A DNA stretch of 58,593 nucleotides from Phycicoccus sp. Soil748. Its GTDB lineage: Bacteria > Actinomycetota > Actinomycetes > Actinomycetales > Dermatophilaceae. The first letter of the stretch is position 1. Every line of letters begins with the position of its first letter. Of the stretch, positions 37,426 to 44,607 are shown piece by piece. The notes beneath the pieces were generated by a model, which had not been told where the DNA came from, did not search any database, and saw only the letters and a list, made by a program, of their open reading frames with translations. The translations under genes were made by a program, and so were the position numbers. The stretch spans positions 382,523 to 441,115 of the forward strand of contig NZ_LMSC01000007.1 in NCBI RefSeq assembly GCF_001428025.1, written 5' to 3'.

Positions 37426-37620
37426 GTGGCTGTCCCGAAGCGGAAGACGTCGCGCTCCAACACCCGTTCGCGTCGCGCGAACTGGAAGACGACGGCGACC
37501 ACGCTCACCACGTGCCCCCAGTGCAAGGCCCCGACGCAGCCGCACCTCGCGTGCCCGTCGTGCGGCACCTACAAGGGCCGTCACTACACGACCGCCGAGC
37601 GCACCGAGCACCAGGGCTGA
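37426..37620 (+). CDS. rpmF: ribosomal protein L32, zinc-binding form
   Basis: 64 aa. [19 protein letters not shown] is the invariant start. The zinc ribbon CPQC...CPSC uses C30, C33, C43 and C46. GTG start, with AAGAGAAGAGG upstream inside the end of DUF177. Cotranscribed with DUF177 and rnc. Confidence 0.96.
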   Translation: MAVPKRKTSRSNTRSRRANWKTTATTLTTCPQCKAPTQPHLACPSCGTYKGRHYTTAERTEHQG

Positions 37621-37636
37621 CCGGTCTGACCACCGC

Positions 37637-38416
37637 GTGAGCTCCACTCCGACTCCTACCGGGGGCAGCGCGACGCAGCGGCCCGTCGACGAGTTCCTGC
37701 AGCACCTCACCGAGGTGGTGCAGGCGCCGATCGACGAGCCGCTGCTCCAGCGTGCCCTGACCCACCGCTCGTACGCGTACGAGAACGGTGGGCTGCCCAA
37801 CAACGAGCGCCTCGAGTTCCTCGGCGACTCGGTGCTGGGCCTCGTCGTCACCGACACCCTCTACGCCACGCACCCCGACCTGCCCGAGGGCCAGCTGGCC
37901 AAGCTGCGGGCTGCGGTCGTCAACATGCGCGCGCTCGCCGAGGTGGCCCGCACCATCGGGCTGGGCGACCAGGTCATGCTCGGCCGGGGCGAGGAGAGCA
38001 CCGGCGGCCGCGACAAGGCCTCGATCCTCGCCGACACGATGGAGGCGGTCATCGGCACCGTCTACCTCTCGGCCGGCATGGAGGCCGCGGCGACGTTCGT
38101 GCACCACCTGCTCGACCCGCTGATGGCCCAGAGCGCCACCCTCGGCGCCGGCCTGGACTGGAAGACGAGCCTGCAGGAGCTGTCCGCGGCCACGTCCTCC
38201 GGCGTCCCCGAGTACCAGGTGGACGAGGAGGGCCCGGACCACGAGAAGACGTTCCACGCGCGAGCGGTCGTGGGCGACGAGGTCCTCGGCACCGGCACCG
38301 GCCGCTCCAAGAAGGAAGCAGAGCAGAAGGCCGCCGAGCTGGCCTGGCGCGCCCTCACGGCCCGCGCCGCCAGGCTCACCCCGCAGGAGGACGGGGCCGG
38401 TACGGCGAGTGCCTGA
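37637..38416 (+). CDS. rnc: ribonuclease III
   Basis: 259 aa dsRNA endonuclease for rRNA processing and antisense turnover. [14 protein letters not shown] is the catalytic signature with the Glu/Asp metal ligands, and [12 protein letters not shown] holds the second acidic pair. A double-stranded-RNA-binding domain covers about residues 175-245 ([10 protein letters not shown], then the [12 protein letters not shown] helix). GTG 37637 lies 16 nt after rpmF. Its end overlaps mutM by 8 bases. Confidence 0.95.
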   Translation: MSSTPTPTGGSATQRPVDEFLQHLTEVVQAPIDEPLLQRALTHRSYAYENGGLPNNERLEFLGDSVLGLVVTDTLYATHPDLPEGQLAKLRAAVVNMRALAEVARTIGLGDQVMLGRGEESTGGRDKASILADTMEAVIGTVYLSAGMEAAATFVHHLLDPLMAQSATLGAGLDWKTSLQELSAATSSGVPEYQVDEEGPDHEKTFHARAVVGDEVLGTGTGRSKKEAEQKAAELAWRALTARAARLTPQEDGAGTASA

Positions 38417-39278
38417 GCTGCCTGAGGTCGAGGTCGTCCGCCGCGGCCTCGCCGACCACGTCGTCGGGCGCACCATCGAGCGCGCCGAGTTCTTCGGCAC
38501 CCGGGTCGCGCGACGCCACCTGCCCGGGCCGCAGGACCTCGCCGACCGCCTCGCCGGCAACCACGTCGAGGACGCCCGTCGCCGCGGCAAGTACCTCTGG
38601 CTGGTCCTGTCGGCGGCCGACGGCTCCCGCCAGGGGCTCGTGACCCACCTCGGCATGAGCGGGCAGCTCCTCGTCGAGCAGGCGGACGCCCCGCGGGAGA
38701 AGCACCTGCACGCGGTGGTGGACTTCGCCGACGACGGGCCGCAGCTGAGGTTCGTCGACCAGCGCACGTTCGGCGGCATGGCCCTGGCCGAGCTGACGCC
38801 CGACGACGTCCCCGAGCCGGTGGCCCACATCGCCCCGGACCCGCTCGAGGGCGGCTACGACCAGGCTGCCGTCGTCCGCCGGATGAAGGCCAAGGACGTC
38901 GCCGTCAAGCGGGCTCTGCTCGACCAGACGCTGGTCTCGGGCGTCGGCAACATCTACGCCGACGAGGCCCTGTGGCGGGCACAGGTCCACGGCGGCCGGT
39001 TGTGCTCCGCCCTGACCCGGCCGACGCTGGCCCGGGTGCTGGACCACGCCCGGGAGGTGATGCTCGAGGCACTGGGGCAGGGCGGCACGAGCTTCGACGC
39101 CCTCTACGTCAACGTCAATGGCGCCTCCGGCTACTTCGACCGCTCGCTGCACGCCTACGGGCAGGAGGGGCGTCCCTGCGACCGGTGCGGCACCCCCATC
39201 CGCCGCGAGGCGTTCATGAACCGGTCGTCGTACTCGTGCCCGCGCTGCCAGCCCCGCCCGCGGGCCCGTCGCGGCTGA
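38409..39278 (+). CDS. mutM: formamidopyrimidine-DNA glycosylase
   Basis: 289 aa repair enzyme removing 8-oxoguanine and FapyG. After the initiator the sequence is [13 protein letters not shown], with the catalytic N-terminal Pro and Glu. KYLWLVL holds the conserved Lys. The C-terminal zinc finger has [10 protein letters not shown] and CPRCQ. The start codon is GTG inside the end of rnc, so translation is coupled. Confidence 0.95.
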   Translation: MPELPEVEVVRRGLADHVVGRTIERAEFFGTRVARRHLPGPQDLADRLAGNHVEDARRRGKYLWLVLSAADGSRQGLVTHLGMSGQLLVEQADAPREKHLHAVVDFADDGPQLRFVDQRTFGGMALAELTPDDVPEPVAHIAPDPLEGGYDQAAVVRRMKAKDVAVKRALLDQTLVSGVGNIYADEALWRAQVHGGRLCSALTRPTLARVLDHAREVMLEALGQGGTSFDALYVNVNGASGYFDRSLHAYGQEGRPCDRCGTPIRREAFMNRSSYSCPRCQPRPRARRG

Positions 39279-39294
39279 CAGCGGCCCCTCCGCG

Positions 39295-39304
39295 GTTGTA
39301 CAAC
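39295..39304. promoter_or_regulatory. palindrome before the acylphosphatase ribosome-binding site
   Basis: GTTGTACAAC, a perfect 10-bp palindrome immediately before AGGAGG. AT-richer than its surroundings. Possible small operator; no regulator is nearby. Confidence 0.3.
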
Positions 39305-39316
39305 AGGAGGGAGAGG

Positions 39317-39622
39317 GTGGTGCAGATGGATCGAGAAGGACCAGCCAGGGCGGTCGTGTGGGTGCACGGCCGGGTCCAGGGCGTCGGTTTCCGCTGGTGG
39401 GTGCGCGCCCGGGCCCTTGAGCGCGGCCTCGTCGGCCACGCCCGCAACGCCACCGACGGCCGCGTGGAGATCGTGGCCCAGGGCGACCCCGACCAGCTGC
39501 GCGATTTCGTGGAGCTGCTGGAGGAGAAGCCGAGCCAGCACCTGCGGCCCGGCGACGTCGAGGTCTGCGTCACGGCCTGGGGTGCGCCGCGTGACGGCGT
39601 GACGGGGTTCGTGGAGAAGTAG
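39317..39622 (+). CDS. acyP: acylphosphatase
   Basis: 101 aa from GTG 39317, with AGGAGG 6 nt upstream; ATG 39326 would give 98 aa. VWVHGRVQGVGFRWWVRARA contains the phosphate-binding loop with the catalytic Arg, and GHARNATDGRVEIVAQG includes the catalytic Asn. It hydrolyses acyl phosphates. The family is often found between mutM and smc in Actinobacteria. Confidence 0.88.
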   Translation: MVQMDREGPARAVVWVHGRVQGVGFRWWVRARALERGLVGHARNATDGRVEIVAQGDPDQLRDFVELLEEKPSQHLRPGDVEVCVTAWGAPRDGVTGFVEK

Positions 39623-39655
39623 GCGCCGGACCACAGCAGTGACGAGGTGCGTCCA

Positions 39656-39684
39656 TTGACCCGGCGTGGGCTGGATGTCACCCT
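39656..39684 (+). promoter_or_regulatory. promoter of the small coiled-coil gene
   Basis: -35 TTGACC (39656-39661), 17 nt, -10 CACCCT (39679-39684), giving a leader of about 60 nt before ATG 39752. Confidence 0.5.
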
Positions 39685-39751
39685 GAGAGACGGCCCCCTA
39701 CCGGCATCTCGACGACATCTCACGACCGAGAGTCGTCCCCGAGGAGACATC

Positions 39752-39979
39752 ATGGCCAAGGCCCTCGTCGGCTACCGCGTCGCCTACGACCAGCGACTCA
39801 TGCACGAAGCCCTGGAGCTGCGCCGCCGCGTCGCCGACCTGGAGCACCTGGTCGACCGCCTCCAACGGGACAACGACCAGCTGCGCGAGGACCTCAGGGA
39901 GGACCTGCCCGAGGAGCTCGCGGAGGATCTGAGACGGCCGGACGTCGTCGGCGCGGGCGCGCCTACGATTGCCGGGTGA
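39752..39979 (+). CDS. small coiled-coil protein, function unknown
   Basis: 75 aa. MAKALVGYRVAYDQRLMHEA leads into a heptad-like helix (LELRRRVADLEHLVDRLQRD) and an acidic region. Similar short 'MAKAL-G' coiled-coil proteins are widespread in Actinobacteria without assigned function. GAGGAG lies 6 nt before the ATG. Its last codons contain the promoter and start of the chorismate mutase gene. Confidence 0.65.
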   Translation: MAKALVGYRVAYDQRLMHEALELRRRVADLEHLVDRLQRDNDQLREDLREDLPEELAEDLRRPDVVGAGAPTIAG

Positions 39980-40341
39980 CCCAGCCCGCACAGCCCTTCG
40001 CCCAGGAGCCCGGTCCGACCCCACTCACCCGTCCCACCCCGTCGGCCACCCCGTCCGACACCGCGACGGCCGACCTGCAGCGCCTGCGCGCGAGCATCGA
40101 CAACATCGACGCCGCCCTCATCCACCTGCTCGCCGAGCGCTTCAAGTGCACCCAGCGGGTGGGGGAGCTCAAGGCGCGGGAGGGTATGCCGCCTGCGGAC
40201 CCGGCGCGCGAGGAGGTCCAGGTCGCGAGGCTGCGTGAGCTCGCCGACGCCGCGGGGCTCGACCCGACGTTCGCGGAGAAGTTCCTCAACTTCGTCATCG
40301 CGGAGGTCATCCACCACCACGAGGCCATCGCCCGCGACTGA
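39976..40341 (+). CDS. chorismate mutase (AroQ type)
   Basis: 121 aa. After a Pro/Thr-rich N-terminal extension of about 30 residues, the AroQ helical domain has LRASIDNIDAALIHLLAERFK, the K/R-bearing VGELKAREGMPP and a closing EVIHHHEAI helix. It converts chorismate to prephenate for Phe/Tyr synthesis. GTG 39976 is 6 nt after TACGAT (39964-39969), so it is apparently leaderless, with its promoter inside the preceding gene. A close homologue, isochorismate-pyruvate lyase, is less likely without siderophore genes nearby. Confidence 0.85.
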   Translation: MTQPAQPFAQEPGPTPLTRPTPSATPSDTATADLQRLRASIDNIDAALIHLLAERFKCTQRVGELKAREGMPPADPAREEVQVARLRELADAAGLDPTFAEKFLNFVIAEVIHHHEAIARD

Positions 40342-40344
40342 GGC

Positions 40345-40373
40345 GGAGCCGACGCGGGGCTCGTCGGTGCTCC
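40345..40373 (+). terminator. terminator after chorismate mutase gene
   Basis: GGAGCCGACG (40345-40354) pairs imperfectly with the segment ending TGCTCC (40373) around GGGGCT. Moderate. Confidence 0.45.
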
Positions 40374-40531
40374 TCGATGGCGTTCACCGGCACTGCCGTC
40401 ACACCAGCCACACCTGTCCCTGATCGCCGGGCCGACCCGGCGTGGCGGCCCGCGCGCACCCCGGGGCGCCACGGGCGCGCCGGTACAGTGAGCGCGATCC
40501 GGACCACCCGACGAGAGACGACCTCCAAGGC

Positions 40532-43500
40532 ATGTACGTCAAGAGCCTGACCCTGAAGGGCTTCAAGTCCTTCGCCTCGGCGACCACGATGCGCCTCGAG
40601 CCCGGCATCACCTGCATCGTCGGCCCCAACGGCTCCGGCAAGTCCAACGTCGTCGACGCGCTCGCCTGGGTCATGGGGGAGCAGGGCGCCAAGAGCCTGC
40701 GCGGCGGCAAGATGGAGGACGTCATCTTCGCCGGCACCGCCGGCCGCGCGCCGCTCGGTCGCGCCGAGGTGGCCCTGACCATCGACAACTCCGACGGTGC
40801 GCTGCCGATCGACTACACCGAGGTCACGATCGCGCGGACGATGTTCCGCAACGGTGGCTCCGAGTACGCCATCAACGGCACCTCCTGCCGCCTGCTCGAC
40901 GTGCAGGAACTGCTCTCGGACTCCGGCATCGGCCGCGAGATGCACGTCATCGTCGGACAGGGCCAGCTCGACGCCGTGCTGCGCGCGACGCCCGAGGAGC
41001 GCCGGGGCTTCATCGAGGAGGCCGCCGGGGTCCTCAAGCACCGCAAGCGCAAGGAGAAGGCGCTGCGCAAGCTGGAGTCGATGGAGGCCAACCTCACCCG
41101 GGTCAACGACCTCACCGGCGAGATCCGCCGCCAGCTCGGCCCGCTCGGCCGCCAGGCCGAGGCAGCCCGCAGGGCCGCCGTCATCCAGGCCGACGCCCGC
41201 GACGCGCGCCTGCGCCTGCTCGCCGACGACCTCGTCCAGCTCACCTCCACCCTCGAGCAGGAGGTCGCCGACGAGTCGGCCCTCATCGCGAAGCGCACCG
41301 AGGTCGAGGAGGGGCTGACCACGCTGCGCAGCCGCCTCGCCACCCTCGAGCAGCAGGCGCAGGACGCCGCGCCCGAGCTCACCCGCGCGCAGGAGCGCTG
41401 GTTCAGCCTCCAGCAGCTGCGCGACAAGCTGTCCTCCACCGAGTCGCTCGCCGCCGAGCGCGTCCGGCTGCTGAGCCAGGACAGCCAGGACGAGCAGACC
41501 ACCGGCCGCGACCCCGAGGAGCTCAAGGCGCAGGCCGCCGAGGCTCGACGCCAGGAGGAGTCGCTGCTCGCCGAGGTGCGCGAGGCCTCCGCCCGGCTGG
41601 AGGCCGCCGTCGCCGCCCGCACCGAGGCTGAGCAGGCGTATGCCGCGGAGCAGCAGCGCCTCCAGCGCCTCGTGCGCGCCGCGGCCGACCGCCGCGAGGG
41701 GCTGGCGAAGCTCGCCGGCCAGGTCGGTGCCCGCCGCAGCCGCATCGAGGCCGGCGAGGCCGAGATCGGCCGCCTGCGGGGCATCGTCGCCCAGTCGCTC
41801 GAGCGCGCCGCCGCGGCGGAGCAGGAGTTCACCAGGCTCGAGGCGTCCGTGGCCGTCGACGAGGAGGGCGAGGAGGGCCTCGACAGCGCCTACGAGAAGG
41901 CCGCGGCCGTCCTCGAGCAGGCCGAGGCCGAGGTCGAGAAGCACCGCGAGGCCGAGCGATCCGCCGAGCGCGACCGCACCGCCTCCGCCGCCCGGCTCGA
42001 GGCGCTCGAGCTCAGCCTGTCTCGCAAGGACGGAGCGGCGACGCTCCTCGCGGCCGCCGACACGCGGCACGGCATCGTCGGCTCGGTCGCCTCGCTGCTG
42101 CAGGTCCAGGGCGGTCACGAGGCCGCCATCGCCGCGGCCCTGGGCTGGGCCGGGGACGCGCTCGCGGTGGAGTCCGTCGACCACGCCGCCAGCGCCCTGG
42201 TGACGCTGCGCGAGGACGACGCCGGCCGAGCCGCGTTCCTCGTGGGCCAGACCGCGAGCTCGAGCGACCCCGCCGGCTGGCCGCAGCTCGAGGGCTCGGC
42301 GGTCTGGGCGCGCGAGGTCGTGCAGGCTCCGGCCACGGTGCGGCCTGCGGTCGAGCAGCTGCTCGACCGCGTCGCCCTGGTGTCCGACCCGGCGCTCGCC
42401 GCAGCCCTCGTCGCCCGCGGCGAGGGCATCACCGCCGTCACGGCCGACGGAGACGTCTTCGCCCCCGGGTTCGTGCGCGGTGGCAGCAGCCACGCCCCCA
42501 GCCTCATCGAGATCCAGTCCGCGGTCGACGAGACCCGCGACCGCGTCGCCGACGCCACCCGCCGGGGCGAGCAGGCGCGGTTCGCGCTCACCAGCGCGCA
42601 GGAGCGCCACCGGGCTGCGACCGAGGAGGTCGAGGCCGCGCTCGAGGCGCTGCACGACTCCGACGCGAAGATGGCAGCGGTCGCCGAGCGGCTCGGGCAC
42701 CTCGGTGCCACGGTCCGGGCGGCCAAGGCCGAGTCCGAGCGCACGGAGCGCAGCATCGCCGACGCCACGACGGCGCTGGAGGCCGACCGGGCCGAGCTGG
42801 CCGCGCTGACCGAGCGCCTCGACGAGGCGAGCGCCGAGCCCACCGAGGCCCAGGACCCGAGCACCGACGAGCGCGACCGCCTCGAGGCCGAGGCCAGCCG
42901 CGGCCGGGCGACCGAGACCGAGCTGCGGCTCACGCTGCGTACGAAGGAGGAGCGCGCCCGCGCCCTCAAGGGCCGCGCCGACTCCCTCGAGGGTGCCGCG
43001 CGCAACGAGCTGGCCGCACGGCAGCGGCTCGCCGCACGCCAGGAGCGCCGCAAGCGCGAGGCCGCGGTGGCCGAGGCGGTCCGTCGAGGGGCTGCCTACG
43101 CGGTCTCGCTCGTGGCGGGGACGCTCGACACCGCCGCCAAGCAGCGGGCGGCGGCGGAGACCGCGCGGACCGAGCGCGACCAGGCGCTGGCGCAGGTCCG
43201 GCGCGAGGTCAGCACCCTGCAGGACGAGCTGCGCGAGCTCACCGACACCGTCCACCGCGACGAGGTCGCCCGCACCCAGCAGCGGCTGCGCATCGAGGCC
43301 ATGCAGGCCAAGGCCGTCGAGGAGCTGGGTATGGACCCGGCCGTCCTCATGGAGGACTACGGCCCGCACCAGCTCGTGCCCCACATCGCAGGCCCGGACG
43401 AGGACCCGGACGCCCAGCCGGAGCCGGCGCCGTTTGTGCGCGACGTGCAGGAGAAGCGGCTGCGCAAGGCCGAGCGCGCGCTGAACGCCCTCGGCCGGGT

Positions 43501-44104
43501 CAACCCGCTGGCGCTGGAGGAGTTCGCGGCGCTGGAGGAGCGGCACAAGTTCCTCACCGAGCAGCTCGAGGACCTCAAGAAGTCCAAGCGCGACCTGCTC
43601 GACATCGTCCGCGAGGTCGACGAGCGGGTCGAGCGCGTCTTCACCGAGGCCTACCACGACACGGCGGCCCAGTTCGAGCAGGTCTTCGGCCGGCTCTTCC
43701 CCGGTGGCGAGGGGCGGCTCACCCTCACCGACCCGGCCAACATGCTCACCACCGGCATCGAGGTCGAGGCCCGCCCGCCCGGCAAGAAGATCAAGCGGCT
43801 CTCGCTCCTGTCCGGCGGCGAGCGGTCGCTGGTGGCCGTGGCGCTGCTGGTCTCGATCTTCAAGGCGCGCCCCAGCCCCTTCTACATCATGGACGAGGTC
43901 GAGGCGGCGCTCGACGACGCCAACCTCGGCCGCCTCATCACCCTGTTCGAGGAGCTGCGCGACTCCAGCCAGCTCATCGTCATCACGCACCAGAAGCGCA
44001 CCATGGAGGTGGCCGACGCGCTGTACGGCGTCTCCATGCGCGGCGACGGCGTCACCACCGTGGTCTCCCAGCGCATTCGCGACGTCGCTGCGCAGAGCGC
44101 CTGA
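40532..44104 (+). CDS. smc: chromosome segregation protein SMC
   Basis: 1190 aa condensin ATPase. Walker A GPNGSGKSN is at residues 31-39. Long coiled coils flank a hinge domain (about residues 500-640; GIVGSVASLLQV, GIT and HVFAPGFVRGGS-like strands). At the C-terminal head, LSGGERSLVAVALL is the ABC signature and FYIMDEVEAALDDAN carries Walker B and the D-loop. ATG 40532 begins MYVKSLTLKGFKSFA, the invariant start. TACAGT, about 45 nt upstream, is a possible -10. ScpA/ScpB are not in the window. Confidence 0.96.
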   Translation: MYVKSLTLKGFKSFASATTMRLEPGITCIVGPNGSGKSNVVDALAWVMGEQGAKSLRGGKMEDVIFAGTAGRAPLGRAEVALTIDNSDGALPIDYTEVTIARTMFRNGGSEYAINGTSCRLLDVQELLSDSGIGREMHVIVGQGQLDAVLRATPEERRGFIEEAAGVLKHRKRKEKALRKLESMEANLTRVNDLTGEIRRQLGPLGRQAEAARRAAVIQADARDARLRLLADDLVQLTSTLEQEVADESALIAKRTEVEEGLTTLRSRLATLEQQAQDAAPELTRAQERWFSLQQLRDKLSSTESLAAERVRLLSQDSQDEQTTGRDPEELKAQAAEARRQEESLLAEVREASARLEAAVAARTEAEQAYAAEQQRLQRLVRAAADRREGLAKLAGQVGARRSRIEAGEAEIGRLRGIVAQSLERAAAAEQEFTRLEASVAVDEEGEEGLDSAYEKAAAVLEQAEAEVEKHREAERSAERDRTASAARLEALELSLSRKDGAATLLAAADTRHGIVGSVASLLQVQGGHEAAIAAALGWAGDALAVESVDHAASALVTLREDDAGRAAFLVGQTASSSDPAGWPQLEGSAVWAREVVQAPATVRPAVEQLLDRVALVSDPALAAALVARGEGITAVTADGDVFAPGFVRGGSSHAPSLIEIQSAVDETRDRVADATRRGEQARFALTSAQERHRAATEEVEAALEALHDSDAKMAAVAERLGHLGATVRAAKAESERTERSIADATTALEADRAELAALTERLDEASAEPTEAQDPSTDERDRLEAEASRGRATETELRLTLRTKEERARALKGRADSLEGAARNELAARQRLAARQERRKREAAVAEAVRRGAAYAVSLVAGTLDTAAKQRAAAETARTERDQALAQVRREVSTLQDELRELTDTVHRDEVARTQQRLRIEAMQAKAVEELGMDPAVLMEDYGPHQLVPHIAGPDEDPDAQPEPAPFVRDVQEKRLRKAERALNALGRVNPLALEEFAALEERHKFLTEQLEDLKKSKRDLLDIVREVDERVERVFTEAYHDTAAQFEQVFGRLFPGGEGRLTLTDPANMLTTGIEVEARPPGKKIKRLSLLSGGERSLVAVALLVSIFKARPSPFYIMDEVEAALDDANLGRLITLFEELRDSSQLIVITHQKRTMEVADALYGVSMRGDGVTTVVSQRIRDVAAQSA

Positions 44105-44198
44105 GCCCGGCGCACCGGGACGTCCGACCCGGCGCAGCGGGTGTCCACGAGCGGGGTGTCGATTTGGCCAGCCGTGCTCGGCAGGGCACCCTAGACCC

Positions 44199-44468
44199 AT
44201 GGTTGCGCTGATCATCGGAATGGTGCTGTGCGTCGGGCTGGCGGTCGCCGTCGTCGCCGTCGTCGCCGTCCCGGCACGTCGGGAGGGCCGCGTGCTGCTC
44301 AGCCCCCAGGGCGAGGAGATCGTGGCGTCGGTCAAGGAGAAGACCGAGGCCACCCTCGAGGCCACCGTGGAGAAGACGAACGACGTCATCAGCGCCACCC
44401 GCGACAAGGTGGGCGAGACCGTGCAGCGCGACAGTGCGGAGGACGCAGGCCGGCACCGCGCCGGCTGA
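44199..44468 (+). CDS. small single-pass membrane protein
   Basis: 89 aa. One N-terminal helix (ALIIGMVLCVGLAVAVVAVVAV) followed by a charged, helical cytoplasmic tail, with EEIVASVKEKTEATLEATV and a further amphipathic repeat. CACCCT lies 6 nt before the ATG, again the leaderless spacing. No family recognised. It sits between smc and the BNR protein. Confidence 0.6.
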   Translation: MVALIIGMVLCVGLAVAVVAVVAVPARREGRVLLSPQGEEIVASVKEKTEATLEATVEKTNDVISATRDKVGETVQRDSAEDAGRHRAG

Positions 44469-44483
44469 CCCCACGCACGTCAG

Positions 44484-44529
44484 GGGGCGTTCACTGAACC
44501 CCCAACTGAACGCCCCGTGACAAGTGTCA
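44484..44529 (+). terminator. hairpin pair before the BNR-protein gene
   Basis: GGGGCGTTCA (44484-44493) pairs with TGAACGCCCC (44507-44516), and TGACA-AG-TGTCA (44518-44529) follows at once. Could end the upstream transcript or structure the leader of the next gene. Confidence 0.5.
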
Positions 44530-44607
44530 TGGGGCGTCCTCATCTGTTCAGCCGATGCTGGGCCGGGCCCGACCGGGCCCGCCCCCGTGTCGGAGGAGAC
44601 AAACACG

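Noticed and set aside
40307-44407. A 1366-codon open frame antisense to smc
   Set aside because: A by-product of GC-rich third positions. The composition is Leu/Gly/Arg/Val/Ala-rich without motifs, while the opposite strand encodes a textbook SMC.
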